Assembly: GCF_003610995.1 (NCBI RefSeq) | Contig: NZ_CP032543.1 | Location: forward strand, 6,324,001-6,388,000 | Length of the DNA stretch: 64,000 nucleotides | Origin: Streptomyces griseus subsp. griseus | GTDB taxonomy: Bacteria > Actinomycetota > Actinomycetes > Streptomycetales > Streptomycetaceae | Reading direction: 5' to 3' | Shown: piece after piece, positions 42,727-55,195 of the stretch | Position numbering within the stretch: position 1 is the first letter of the stretch | Layout: every line of letters starts with the position of its first letter | Notes under the pieces: model-generated | Seen by the model: the letters and a program-made list of their open reading frames with translations, nothing else | What the model was told of the DNA's origin: nothing | The model's database searches: none | Made by a program: the position numbers and the translations under genes

Positions 42727-42837
42727 CCCCGGCGACCAGGCCCAACGGCGGGTCGTGGTTCCGGGCCCCGGCGGACCTCCGGCCGGGGCCCGGGACCGGC
42801 ACTCGCTTCCGGAACCCATGGAGAGACGAAGAAGAGT

Positions 42838-43421
42838 ATGTGGTGGAAGGATTCCCCGCTCAGGGGCGGCCGGGTCACGGTGTCGGGCCGTCAGACGGTG
42901 GAGGTGCCCCGCGCGTGGCTCCGGGTGACCGCCTTCCTGTGTGCCGCCGTGATCCTGTACGTGGCCCAGACGCAGTTGCCGAAGAACGCGCTGTCCCTGC
43001 CGGGGCAGGCGGCGGTCAAGCCCGTGGCCGTCACCGTCGCACCGCAGGGCTGGGCCTTCTTCACGAAGTCCGCCCGCAGCCCCGAGTTCGAGCCCTTCCG
43101 GAAGGACGGCTCCACCTGGGTCAGCGCCTCGCTCGGCCGCCACTCGGAGCACGGTTTCGACCGGGTGTCCCGCTCCCAGGGCATCGAGACCGCCCTGCTC
43201 CTCCACGAGGCGGGCAAGGTGACCCGTACGCCGTGCGAGCTGAGCGCGGTCCAGGAGTGCCTGGAGAAGGCCCGCGTACCCGCCGCCGTGAAGAACCGGA
43301 CACCGCACCCGACGCTGTGCGGGCGGATAGCGGTCGTCGAGCAGAAACCCACCCCATGGGCCTGGCGCGACCTCCTGCCTGATCCCCGCACCCCGCAGAA
43401 CGCCGTCCTGCTGGACGTCTC

Positions 43422-43428
<7 letters not shown>
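42838..43428 (+). CDS. sdpA: SdpA-like antimicrobial peptide maturation protein
   Basis: A 196-residue protein with one transmembrane helix (about 26-43, LRVTAFLCAAVILYVAQTQ) and an extended C-terminal domain. The pattern PQGWAFFTKSARSPEFEPF after the helix is that of SdpA-family proteins, which with SdpB are required to make active SDP. Several Cys occur near the C-terminus. It starts 112 bases after sdpC with a GACGAAGAAGAG stretch and overlaps the sdpB start by 7 bases. Biochemical activity is unknown in the family. Confidence 0.8.
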
Positions 43429-46732
<3,304 letters not shown>

Positions 46733-46770
46733 CATGAGGTGAGGGCGGCCGCGTCCGCCCTCCCTCCGCT

Positions 46771-46803
46771 CCGCCCCGGTAGGCCCTGTGCCCGCCGGGG
46801 CGG
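46771..46803 (+). terminator. Terminator after icd
   Basis: CCGCCCCGG (46771-46779) pairs perfectly with CCGGGGCGG (46795-46803) and is followed by TTCGCTTT. A second hairpin, GAGGGCGG/CCGCCCTC (46741-46762), lies directly before it. Confidence 0.8.
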
Positions 46804-46905
46804 TTCGCTTTCCGCCTTTACGCCGGTACGCGCACCCACCGCAGGTGAACCCTCGGGTTTCACGTGATCGGGTGATCGACCAATCCGCCCGCCCCACGGC
46901 TCCGA

Positions 46906-48501
46906 ATGACGACCGTGAGGATCACCCGGACAGCCCTGACCCGCGGAACGCTCGCAGCCCTGAGCGGACTGCTGGCCGGATTCGCCGCCCTGACCGTCGC
47001 CGAACTCGTCTCGGCCGCCGTCAGGCCCGAGTCGAGTCCCGTGACGGCGGTCGGCGGAGCGGCCATCGACCGGACGCCCGCCGGGGTGAAGGACTTCGCC
47101 ATCCGGAACTTCGGCGAGAACGACAAGCTCGTCCTGCAACTCGGCATCGTCGTGACGCTCGCCCTCTTCGCCCTCGCCGTAGGCCTGTTGGCGCTGCGCC
47201 ACCGCCGTACGGGCTCCGCCGCCGTCCTGGCGTTCGGAGTGGTCGGCGCCGCCTCGGCCGTCAGCCGCCCTGACTCCACGGGTATCACCGACGCACTGCC
47301 GTCGCTGGTCGGCGCGGTCGCCGGGGCCGTCCTGCTGTACGTCCTCATCGGCAGGCTCACCAGCCCGCGCCGGATCGCGGGGCAGGAGCAGGAGGCGCCC
47401 GAGGAGAGCGGCTGGGACCGGCGGGGCTTCCTGATCGCCGCCACCGCCGCGGCCGCCGCCTCCACCGTGGTGGGAGCGGTCGGCCGGACACTCAACGGCC
47501 GCAGCGCCCAGGACGCCGTCGCCTCCCGCGATGCCGTCAAGCTGCCCGCCCCCGCCTCGCCCGCCGAGCCGATCCCGGCCGGGGCACAGCTGCGGGTGCC
47601 GGGCCTGCCCCCGTTCACCACCCCCAACAACAAGTTCTACCGTGTGGACACCGCCTTGGCGGTCCCCAAGGTCGACGCGAACAGCTGGCGCCTGCGCATC
47701 CACGGCAAGGGCGTACGCCGCGACCTGGAATTCACCTACCAGGACCTGCTGGACCGCCCCCTGATCGAACGCGAGATCACCCTCTGCTGCGTCTCCAACG
47801 AGGTCGGCGGCCCCTACATCGGCCACGCCAGGTGGATCGGCGTACGCCTGGCCGACCTGCTCAAGGAGGCGGGCGTCAAGCCGCCGTCGCGGGGCGGGAA
47901 GGCGGACCAGATCATCGCCCGCTCGGTCGACGGCATGACGCTCGGCACCCCCGTCGAGGACGTCATGGACGGCCGGGACGCGATGCTCGCCGTCGGTATG
48001 AACGGCGAACCGCTCCCCTTCGTCCACGGGTTCCCCGTCCGCATGCTCGTCCCCGGCCTGTACGGATACGTCTCGGCCTGCAAGTGGATCGAGGACATCG
48101 AACTCACCACGTTCGACGACTACGACGCGTACTGGGTGAAGCGCAAGTGGGCCCGCAAGGCCCCCATCAAGACCCAGTCCCGGATCGACACCCCCAAGCC
48201 CTTCGGGCGCCCCGAGGCCGGCACGGTCATGGTGGCCGGGGTGGCCTGGGCCCAGCACCGCGGGATCGAGAAGGTCGAGATCCGCGTCGACGACGGCCCG
48301 TGGCGCCCGGCCCAGCTGGCCGAACAGGACACCGTCGACACCTGGCGCCAGTGGTCCTACCCCTGGAAGGCCACCGCCGGTGGCCACACCCTCACCGTCC
48401 GCGCCACCGACGGCACGGGCGAGGTGCAGACCGAGAAGCGCACCAAGACCGTCCCGGACGGTGCCAGTGGCTGGCACTCGGTCGTGGTCACCGTCGACTG
48501 A
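46906..48501 (+). CDS. Membrane-anchored molybdopterin-dependent oxidoreductase (sulfite-oxidase fold)
   Basis: A 531-residue protein. The first 150 residues hold four hydrophobic helices. A twin-Arg-like WDRRGFLIAATAAA (about 167-180) precedes the catalytic domain. The molybdenum-ligand Cys is in ITLCCVSNEVGGPYIGHARW, followed by SUOX-type GLYGYVSACKWI and the Mo-co dimerisation Ig-like domain with VEVRVDDGPW-like IEKVEIRVDDGPW. It probably acts outside the membrane. Substrates of such bacterial enzymes include sulfite or oxidised methionine; which one is not clear. It is 71 bases before the fasciclin lipoprotein gene. Confidence 0.87.
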   Translation: MTTVRITRTALTRGTLAALSGLLAGFAALTVAELVSAAVRPESSPVTAVGGAAIDRTPAGVKDFAIRNFGENDKLVLQLGIVVTLALFALAVGLLALRHRRTGSAAVLAFGVVGAASAVSRPDSTGITDALPSLVGAVAGAVLLYVLIGRLTSPRRIAGQEQEAPEESGWDRRGFLIAATAAAAASTVVGAVGRTLNGRSAQDAVASRDAVKLPAPASPAEPIPAGAQLRVPGLPPFTTPNNKFYRVDTALAVPKVDANSWRLRIHGKGVRRDLEFTYQDLLDRPLIEREITLCCVSNEVGGPYIGHARWIGVRLADLLKEAGVKPPSRGGKADQIIARSVDGMTLGTPVEDVMDGRDAMLAVGMNGEPLPFVHGFPVRMLVPGLYGYVSACKWIEDIELTTFDDYDAYWVKRKWARKAPIKTQSRIDTPKPFGRPEAGTVMVAGVAWAQHRGIEKVEIRVDDGPWRPAQLAEQDTVDTWRQWSYPWKATAGGHTLTVRATDGTGEVQTEKRTKTVPDGASGWHSVVVTVD

Positions 48502-48573
48502 CCCCACCCCAACAGACCTACCCGTCGCACCACTTCCTCTCATTTCCCGTTACGAACGATTCAGGAGAACTCC

Positions 48574-49221
48574 ATGAACGCCCTTCGCCACCGCCGTGCA
48601 GCCGTCGCCGTCGTCGCCGCTGTGATGCTGCCCCTGACGCTGACCGCCTGTTCGGACTCCGGTTCGGACAAGGCCTCCGACAGCTCCTCCGCCGCGGGCT
48701 CCACCCCCGAGGAGTCGAAGCCGGCCGCCGGTGACGACGCCATGACGGACAAGCCGTTCGGCCCGGCCTGCGCCGGCGTCCCGAAGGACGGGGCGGGCAG
48801 CTTCGACGGTATGGCCAAGGACCCGGTCGCCACCGCCGCGTCCAACAACCCGGCGCTCTCCACGCTCGTCACCGCCGTGCAGAAGGCCGGTCTGGTCGAC
48901 ACCCTCAACAACGCCGAGAACATCACGGTGTTCGCGCCGACCAACGACGCCTTCGCCAAGATCCCGAAGGCCGACCTGGATGCCGTCCTCAACGACAAGG
49001 ACATGCTCACCAAGATCCTCACCTACCACGTCGTGGGCGAGAAGCTCACCCCGCAGCAGCTGGAGAGCGGCACCTTCGACACCCTCCAGAAGAGCACGCT
49101 GACCACGTCCGGCTCCGGTGAGTCGTACAAGGTCAACGACAGCGCCAACGTGGTCTGCGGCAACGTGCCGACCGCCAACGCCACCGTCTACATCATCGAC
49201 ACGGTGCTGATGCCCAAGTAA
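48574..49221 (+). CDS. Fasciclin-domain lipoprotein
   Basis: A 215-residue lipoprotein with lipobox LTAC (Cys27). One FAS1 domain (about 80-215) contains LVTAVQKAGLVDTLNNAENITVFAPTNDAFAKIP and ILTYHVVGEKLT, then VYIIDTVLMP at the end. It resembles mycobacterial MPT70/83 antigens and functions in adhesion or cell-surface interactions. It follows the molybdoenzyme, a pairing common in actinobacteria, and may be co-transcribed. AGGAGAA precedes ATG 48574. Confidence 0.92.
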   Translation: MNALRHRRAAVAVVAAVMLPLTLTACSDSGSDKASDSSSAAGSTPEESKPAAGDDAMTDKPFGPACAGVPKDGAGSFDGMAKDPVATAASNNPALSTLVTAVQKAGLVDTLNNAENITVFAPTNDAFAKIPKADLDAVLNDKDMLTKILTYHVVGEKLTPQQLESGTFDTLQKSTLTTSGSGESYKVNDSANVVCGNVPTANATVYIIDTVLMPK

Positions 49222-49253
49222 CCGGGCCGACAGCCTCGCTGTCGCGACAGACC

Positions 49254-49306
49254 GCCCCGCTGCGGGAGGGCCGCCGCCAGGCTCCGAGGCCCTTCCGTAG
49301 CGGGGC
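49254..49306. terminator. Bidirectional terminator
   Basis: A 19-base arm starting GCCCCGCTGCGGG (49254-49272) pairs with one ending GTAGCGGGGC (49288-49306), with G-U pairs at two positions. It separates the convergent fasciclin and MpaB genes. Confidence 0.8.
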
Positions 49307-49322
49307 TCTCGCCGTCACCGGT

Positions 49323-50192
49323 TCAGGCGGGCGTGGGCGGCGGGGTCATCGCCCACCGGATGGTCCGGGTCAGAACCTTCCCGGCCGGGCGTACGCAGAC
49401 CTCCTCGACGCCCGGCACCCGGGGCAGCCGCAGCGGCTCCCGGGACCACGGGGGGAGCGCGGCCACGGCGTTGGCCGCGAGTACGGCGTACGGGGGACGG
49501 GCGGGCCAGGGCAGCGGCGGGTGCAGCAGGATGAAGCGGGCCGCGTCCAGGGCCTCGTCGGTGGCGCGCAGCTCCGGGCGGTAGGCGGCGATCCGCTCGG
49601 CCAGCTCCGCCCGGTCGTGCGGCGGGTCGGGGACGCCGAGGGCCTGGGCCACCGTCGCCATGTCGTGGATGTACCCGTCACACCCGGCACCGTCCAACGG
49701 CTGCGCCCCGTACCGCTGGTGGGCCCGGAGGAAGCTGTCCACCTCGGCGATGTGCACCCAGCACAGGAGGTGCGGATCGGCCGCGTGGTACGGCTCCCCG
49801 GACGGCGCGATCCCGCGCACCCGCTCGTGCACGGAACGTACCCGGTCCACCGCCTCCTGAGCGTGCTCGGCCGTGCCGAACGTGGTCACCGCGAGAAACG
49901 TGCTCGTCCGCTGGAGCCGCCCCCACGGGTCACCCTTGAACCCCGAATGGCCCGCGACGGCGGCCATGGCGAGGGGGTGCAGCGACTGGAGGAGCAGGGC
50001 GCGCAGCCCGCCGATGAACATGGACGCGTCCCCGTGCACCCGGCGCACCGGCCGGTCCGGGCCGAACCAGCGGGGGCCGGGGGTGCCGTGGATCCGGGCC
50101 CGGTTCTCCGGGCCGGAGGGCCCCGCCACCCGGGAGAACAGGGACCGCCCGAGCCGTTCCCGTACCCCGGATCCTGACTGCGCTCTGTCCAT
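49323..50192 (-). CDS. MpaB-family oxygenase (DUF2236)
   Basis: A 289-residue protein of the MpaB/latex-clearing-protein-like family. RRVHGDASMFIGGLRALLLQSLHPLAMAAVAGHSGFKGDPWGRLQRTSTFLAVTTFG is diagnostic, with conserved His for heme binding, and HAADPHLLCWVHIAEVDSFL follows. Its relatives carry out oxidations; none can be named here. ATG 50192 is preferred over a long upstream open frame. GGGAGG lies next to the ATG and a CATACT box seven bases before it, so the start may be leaderless or canonical. Confidence 0.85.
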   Translation of the reverse strand: MDRAQSGSGVRERLGRSLFSRVAGPSGPENRARIHGTPGPRWFGPDRPVRRVHGDASMFIGGLRALLLQSLHPLAMAAVAGHSGFKGDPWGRLQRTSTFLAVTTFGTAEHAQEAVDRVRSVHERVRGIAPSGEPYHAADPHLLCWVHIAEVDSFLRAHQRYGAQPLDGAGCDGYIHDMATVAQALGVPDPPHDRAELAERIAAYRPELRATDEALDAARFILLHPPLPWPARPPYAVLAANAVAALPPWSREPLRLPRVPGVEEVCVRPAGKVLTRTIRWAMTPPPTPA

Positions 50193-50224
50193 GCCTCCCA
50201 GTATGCGGGCCCGCGGAGAACGCC

Positions 50225-51289
50225 CTACGGCACCCGGGCCGTCCACTCCGGTGTGGCGAACTTCGTCCGGACGAGCTCCTCGGCGCGCGCCAGCTCCGCC
50301 TCCGTCACACCGCCCTCGGTCAGCCCGTGGCGCTTGCGGAACGACTCGATCATGCGGTCGATCACGGCCTGGCGCGGCAGGCCGGTCTGCCGCCGCAGCG
50401 GGTCGACGCGCTTCTTCGCCGACTTGGTGCCCTTGTCCGACATCTTCTCCTTGCCGATACGGAGCACCTCCAGCATCTTGTCGGCGTCGATGTCGTACGC
50501 CATCGTCACGTGGTGCAGCACGGCCCCCGGCCCGCCGTCCGGCCCCACCACCCGCTTCTGCGCCGCCCCGGCGATCTTGCCGATCTCGGTGGCGATGTCG
50601 TTGAGCGGCTGGTACCACGCCTTGATGCCCATGTCCGCGAGCGCTTCGAGGACCCAGTCGTCCAGATAGGCGTAGCTGTCGGCGAAGGAGAGCCCGGAGA
50701 CGAGGGACTGCGGGACGGCCAGCGAGTAGGTGATGGTGGAGCTGGGCTCGGCGAACATCGCGCCGCCGCCGGAGATCCGGCGTACGACGTTCACGCCGTG
50801 CCGCTCCACACCCGCCGGGTCGACCTCGTTGCGCAGCGACTGGAAGCTGCCGATGATCACGGCGGGGGAGTCCCACTCCCAGACCCGCAGCGTCGGCGGC
50901 CGCGTCCCCGCCGCCACCTCGGCGGTGATGACCTCGTCCAGCGCCATGTGCAGCGCCGGCGACTGCGGCGCGTCGTGGATCAGCTGCCAGTCGTAGTCGC
51001 TCCACTCCGTGGCCTGCGCCAGCGCCCGGCGTACGGCGATGGCGACGCCCTCCGCGCTCAGCCCGAGCATCACCGTGGAGTCGGGGAGCGCCGCCTCGAT
51101 CCGGGCCGCGAGACCCGCCGTGTCCGTGGTGGCCGCAGCGCCCTCCAGCGCCGCGTCGATCGCCAGGATCGCCTCGTCCGGTTCGAGGAAGAAGTCCCCG
51201 GCCACGCGGACGTTCCGCAGCGCCCCGCCCTCCACATCCAGGTCCACCACGACCAGCTTGCCGCCGGGAACCTTGTACTCACCGTGCAC
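50225..51289 (-). CDS. lplA: Lipoate-protein ligase A family protein with N-terminal accessory domain
   Basis: A 354-residue BPL/LplA-family ligase that attaches lipoate or octanoate to E2/GcvH. Residues 1-85 (EYKVPGGKLVVVDLDVEGGALRNVRVAGDFF) are the LplA accessory (C-terminal) domain placed at the N-terminus. The catalytic domain follows with NPAVIIGS-like SPAVIIGSFQSLRNEV, VVRRISGGGAMF and DIATEIGKIAGAAQKR (Lys of the KxxG motif). GTG 51289 with GGAGGCGGC is chosen. Single gene, minus strand, 32 bp from the MpaB gene, so possibly co-transcribed. Confidence 0.88.
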   Translation of the reverse strand: MHGEYKVPGGKLVVVDLDVEGGALRNVRVAGDFFLEPDEAILAIDAALEGAAATTDTAGLAARIEAALPDSTVMLGLSAEGVAIAVRRALAQATEWSDYDWQLIHDAPQSPALHMALDEVITAEVAAGTRPPTLRVWEWDSPAVIIGSFQSLRNEVDPAGVERHGVNVVRRISGGGAMFAEPSSTITYSLAVPQSLVSGLSFADSYAYLDDWVLEALADMGIKAWYQPLNDIATEIGKIAGAAQKRVVGPDGGPGAVLHHVTMAYDIDADKMLEVLRIGKEKMSDKGTKSAKKRVDPLRRQTGLPRQAVIDRMIESFRKRHGLTEGGVTEAELARAEELVRTKFATPEWTARVP

Positions 51290-51384
51290 AGCGCCGCCTC
51301 CAGCTCCAGTTTCCCCGGCCCGGCTCGGTGATGAGCCGGACACACCTGGCTATAACGCACGCCGGGGCGTCGATCATCCCCCGT

Positions 51385-52530
51385 TCACGCGCGGGTGTGC
51401 GCGGGGACGGTCCGCTGGTCAGGCCCGTTGTAGACGCCGAGTGGGCGGATCAGCGCGTTGTGCTCCAGCTGCTCGCTGATGTGCGCGGTCCATCCGGTGA
51501 TCCGGCTCATCACGAAGATCGGGGTGAAGGCCGCGATGTCGAACCCCATCAGGTGGTACGCGAGCCCCGCCGGGTAGTCCAGGTTGGGATGGATGCCCTT
51601 GCGGCTGATCATGGCGTGGCGGAGCGCGGCGTGCAGGGTGGCCAGCCGGGTCACCTCCGGGTCGCCCGCCCGCGCCACCAGCCGGTCGGTGGCCTCCTGC
51701 ATGATCGGTACGCGGGAGTCGCCGTGGCGGTAGACCCGGTGGCCGAACCCCATGATCTTCCGCCGGGCGCTCAGCGCCTCGTCCAGCCACGCCTCCGCCC
51801 GGTCGGGATCACCGATCTCGTTGAGCATGTGCATCACGGCCTCGTTGGCCCCGCCGTGCAGCGGCCCCTTCAGCGCCCCGATCGCCGCCGTCACCGCGCT
51901 GTACAGATCGGAGAGGGTGGAGGTGACGACCCGGGCGGTGAACGTCGAGGCGTTGAAGCTGTGCTCGGCGTAGAGGATCAGCGAGATCTCGAAGCAGCGC
52001 ACCACCTCCGGGTCCGGCACGCTCCCGAAGCACATGTGGAAGAAGTTCTCCGCGTACCCGAGCGAAGGATCGGGCGGTACGGGGGCGAGCCCGTGGCGCC
52101 GCCGGTGGTCGTCGGCCACGACGACCGGCAACTTGGCCAGCAGGGCCAGGGACTTGGCGTGGTGGGCGGCGGTGCTGTCGTCCTCCTCGGTGGGGTCCTC
52201 GGAGCCGAAGAAGCTCACCGCCGTCCGCAGCACGTCCATCGGGTGGCAGGTCTCCGGCAGCCGGGCCAGCAGCTCGGCGGTGGTGCGGTCCAGCGGCCGC
52301 AGCGCGCGCTCGCGCGCCTCGAACGACGCCAGCTCGGCCGCGTCGGGCAGCTCACCGTACCGGAGGAGGTACGCCACCTCCTCGAAGGAGCAGCGCGCGG
52401 CGAGGTCCTGGACCGGATAGCCCCGGTAGGTGAGGGAGTTGGTCTCCTGAATGACGGTGGAGATGGCGGTGGTGTCGACGGCGACCCCGGCGAGACCCCG
52501 GTGGATCTCGGGGGTGGCGGATGCGGGCAT
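51385..52530 (-). CDS. prpC: 2-methylcitrate synthase / citrate synthase 2
   Basis: A 381-residue citrate-synthase-fold enzyme. Motifs GPLHGGANEAVMHML and GFGHRVYRHGDSRVP carry the active-site His residues, and SLILYAEHSFNASTFTARVV carries another. The length (about 380) and its position third in a prpD-prpB run suggest it condenses propionyl-CoA with oxaloacetate. General citrate synthase activity is not excluded, because these are the same family. GGAGGTTCACC before ATG 52530 is the ribosome binding site, 45 bases after prpB. Confidence 0.9.
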   Translation of the reverse strand: MPASATPEIHRGLAGVAVDTTAISTVIQETNSLTYRGYPVQDLAARCSFEEVAYLLRYGELPDAAELASFEARERALRPLDRTTAELLARLPETCHPMDVLRTAVSFFGSEDPTEEDDSTAAHHAKSLALLAKLPVVVADDHRRRHGLAPVPPDPSLGYAENFFHMCFGSVPDPEVVRCFEISLILYAEHSFNASTFTARVVTSTLSDLYSAVTAAIGALKGPLHGGANEAVMHMLNEIGDPDRAEAWLDEALSARRKIMGFGHRVYRHGDSRVPIMQEATDRLVARAGDPEVTRLATLHAALRHAMISRKGIHPNLDYPAGLAYHLMGFDIAAFTPIFVMSRITGWTAHISEQLEHNALIRPLGVYNGPDQRTVPAHTRA

Positions 52531-52575
52531 GGTGAACCTCCAGGCGTACGGAGAGAGCGGAGAAGGGCGGGGCGG

Positions 52576-53481
52576 TCAGGCGCCCGGCGGCAGCGTGAAG
52601 TCGAAGACCGCCGAGTCGAACGCGCCGTACTCCTCGTAACCGAGCACCTCGTACAGCCGCGAACGCGTCTGCATCCGGGGGAGCAGGGCCTGTTGGGTGC
52701 CGTCGGCGGCCAGGGTCCGCAGCCCGTCCTCCACCGCGCCCATCGCGAGGCGGAAGAGGGTCACGGGGTAGAGCGCGATGTTGTAGCCGAGGTTCTCCAG
52801 CGTCGCCGCGTCCAGCAGCGGGCCTTTGCCGAACTCGGTCATGTTGGCCAGCAGCGGTACGTCGACAGCGGCCCGGAACGCCTCGAACTCGCTCTCGTCC
52901 GCGAGCGCCTCAGGGAACACGGCGTCGGCGCCCGCGTCCACGTACGCCTTCGCACGGTCGATCGCCGCCGCCAGACCCTCCGGGCCCCGGGCGTCGGTAC
53001 GGGCCATGAGCAGGAAGTCCGGATCACGGCGGGCATCCACGGCGGCCCGCACCTTACGGACCATCTCCGCGCGCCCCACCAGCGTCTTGCCGTCCAGATG
53101 GCCGCACCGCTTGGGGTTGACCTGGTCCTCCAGATGCAGTCCGGCCAACCCCGCGTCCTCCATCAACTGCACCGTGCGGGCCGCGTTCATGGGCTCGCCG
53201 AACCCGGTGTCCGCGTCGATCAGGGCCGGCAGATCCGTGACCCGGGCGATCTGCTGCGCCCGCGCAGCGATCTCGGTGGACGACGTCAACCCGAGGTCGG
53301 GGAGGGCCAGTTCGGCGGCGAGGACCGCCCCTGACAGATACACCGCCTCGAACCCGGCCTCCTGGATCAGCCGCGCCGAGTACGGGTTGACCGCGCCCGG
53401 CATCCGCGCCAGCCGCCCGGAAGCCAGCTGCTCGCGGAAGGCGCGGCGGCGCCCGGCCGGAGTCGTACGCGTGTGCAGCAT
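52576..53481 (-). CDS. prpB: 2-methylisocitrate lyase
   Basis: A 301-residue isocitrate-lyase/PEP-mutase-superfamily enzyme. RLARMPGAVNPYSARLIQEAGFEAVYLSGA, DADTGFGEPMNAARTV, GLHLEDQVNPKRCGHLDGK and LLMARTDARG are typical of PrpB; KRCGH has the catalytic Cys. It splits methylisocitrate to pyruvate and succinate. Its ATG overlaps the prpD stop by one base (TGATG), showing tight coupling. Confidence 0.94.
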   Translation of the reverse strand: MLHTRTTPAGRRRAFREQLASGRLARMPGAVNPYSARLIQEAGFEAVYLSGAVLAAELALPDLGLTSSTEIAARAQQIARVTDLPALIDADTGFGEPMNAARTVQLMEDAGLAGLHLEDQVNPKRCGHLDGKTLVGRAEMVRKVRAAVDARRDPDFLLMARTDARGPEGLAAAIDRAKAYVDAGADAVFPEALADESEFEAFRAAVDVPLLANMTEFGKGPLLDAATLENLGYNIALYPVTLFRLAMGAVEDGLRTLAADGTQQALLPRMQTRSRLYEVLGYEEYGAFDSAVFDFTLPPGA

Positions 53482-55001
53482 CAGAACAGCCCCTTCGGCA
53501 GGCCCGCGTCGAAGGCGGCGACCGCCTCCGTGTCCACGGCCGGGAGCAGCGCGTCCAGACCGTCCGCCGGCAGCTCCGCGAGCCCCTCGGCCGCCGTCAG
53601 GAAACGATCCTGGTCCGGGGCGGCCACGATGCCCTCCGCGAGCGTACGGAACTTCGCCACGTACCCCGAACGGTCGAACGGCCGGGCCCCCGCCGGGTGG
53701 GCGTCCGCCACCGCCAGCTCGTCCTCGATCACCGTGCCGTCCACCAGCGTCACCACGGCCCGCCCGCCGAAGGCCCGCCGCTCCGGGTCCGGGTCGTGGT
53801 AGCGGCTTGTCCACTCCGGGTCCTCCACCGTGGAGATCCGCCGCCACAGCTCACCCGTCCCCGGCCGCTGCGCCCGCTCGGGGGCGTAGGACCGCTCGTG
53901 GTGCCAGACGCCGTCCTCCAGCGCCACCGCGAAGATGTACGGCACCGAGTGGTCCAGCGTCTCGCGGCTCGCCGTGGGGTCGTACTTCTGCGGGTCGCCC
54001 GAACCGGAACCGATCACCTGGTGCGTGTGGTGGCTGGTGTGCAGCACGATCGACCGGATCTTCTCCGTCGGGCCCGTCCGCTCCCGCAGCCGCCGCGCCA
54101 GATCGATGACCGCCTGCGCCTGGTACTCGGCGGAGTGCTCCTTCGTGTACGTGTCCAGGATCGCGCGCCGCGCCTCCCCCGGCTCCGGCAGCCCCACCGT
54201 GTACGCCGCGTCCGGGCCGTCCAGCATCCGGGCGAGGAACCCGTCCTCGCCCTCGTAGACCGGCGACGGCGACCCCTCGCCGCGCATCGCCCGGTCCACC
54301 GCCTCGATCGCCGCCTTGCCCGCGAACGCCGGGGCGAACGCCTTCCAGCTGGAGATCTCGCCCTTGCGGGACTGCCGGGTCGCCGTCGTCGTGTGCACCG
54401 CCTGCTGGACCGCCTGGTACGTCGTCCCCGTGTCCAGCCCCAGCAGCGCGCCGAGCCCGCACGCGGTGGCCGCGCTCAGGTGGGCCACATGGTCGATGCG
54501 GTGCTCGTGCAGGCAGATGGCCCGCACCAGCGCCACATGGATCTCGTACGCGGCGACGATCCCGCGCAGCAGCTCAGCACCGCTGCGCCCGGTGTGCTGG
54601 GCCACGGCGAGCAGCGGCGGGATGTTGTCCCCGGGGTGTGAGTAGTCCGCCGCCAGGAACGTGTCGTGGAAGTCCAGCTCCCTTACGGCCGTGCCGTTCG
54701 CCCAGGCCGCCCACTCGGGGGAGACCCGTACGCCGGGGGCCGCGCCGAACACCGTCGCTCCCGGGGTGGCGCGGTGGGCCAGGGCCTGGCCGCGGGCGAC
54801 CGCGACCGGGCGGCGCAGCAGGGAGGCCACGGCGACGGAGGCGTTGTCGACGACCCGGTTGACGGCCATGGCAGCCGCCTGCGGATCGAGGCCGGCGGCG
54901 TCCTGGGTCCCGGTCGCGACGGCCGCCAGCTTCCAGGCGAGCTGCTCCTCACGGGGCAGCCGGTCGGCGCTGGGGTGGACGCGGACGTGGTGGTGGATCA
55001 C
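53481..55001 (-). CDS. prpD: 2-methylcitrate dehydratase (MmgE/PrpD family)
   Basis: A 506-residue PrpD-family dehydratase, cofactor-free. Conserved segments include [47 protein letters not shown] and [29 protein letters not shown] 55001 with GAGGAG is the start; an upstream in-frame Met lies in the divergent promoter region. It is the first gene of the prpDBC operon and lies opposite the ScfR-type regulator across 194 bp of shared control sequence. Confidence 0.93.
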   Translation of the reverse strand: MIHHHVRVHPSADRLPREEQLAWKLAAVATGTQDAAGLDPQAAAMAVNRVVDNASVAVASLLRRPVAVARGQALAHRATPGATVFGAAPGVRVSPEWAAWANGTAVRELDFHDTFLAADYSHPGDNIPPLLAVAQHTGRSGAELLRGIVAAYEIHVALVRAICLHEHRIDHVAHLSAATACGLGALLGLDTGTTYQAVQQAVHTTTATRQSRKGEISSWKAFAPAFAGKAAIEAVDRAMRGEGSPSPVYEGEDGFLARMLDGPDAAYTVGLPEPGEARRAILDTYTKEHSAEYQAQAVIDLARRLRERTGPTEKIRSIVLHTSHHTHQVIGSGSGDPQKYDPTASRETLDHSVPYIFAVALEDGVWHHERSYAPERAQRPGTGELWRRISTVEDPEWTSRYHDPDPERRAFGGRAVVTLVDGTVIEDELAVADAHPAGARPFDRSGYVAKFRTLAEGIVAAPDQDRFLTAAEGLAELPADGLDALLPAVDTEAVAAFDAGLPKGLF

Positions 55002-55102
55002 GGGGCTCCTCGCAACGTCGGTGGTGCCGTACGGAAGGAGCTTTCCCCGCTCCGGCCCCCGATGCGACCGGTCCACTGTGCACAATCCGTACAGCCCTGA
55101 GC

Positions 55103-55147
55103 TGCGAATCTGCGAATGCTGCAAAAGATGCGGATGCTACTTTCGCA
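55103..55147. promoter_or_regulatory. Candidate ScfR/RamB-type operator cluster
   Basis: TGCGAA occurs at 55103-55108 and 55111-55116, TGCAAA at 55120-55125, and the inverted TTTCGCA at 55141-55147. These sites, spaced 8, 9 and about 20 bases, resemble the AAAGTTTGCAAA-type element of RamB and sit between prpD and its likely regulator. Confidence 0.6.
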
Positions 55148-55195
55148 GAGCGCCTCGGAGCGGAGGCGGGGGCGGGGGAGAGGAGCGCCGACGCC

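Noticed and set aside
49323..51005. N-terminal extension of the MpaB-type gene
   Set aside because: The extension overlaps the lipoate ligase gene and has no homology; ATG 50192 has an adjacent GGGAGG.
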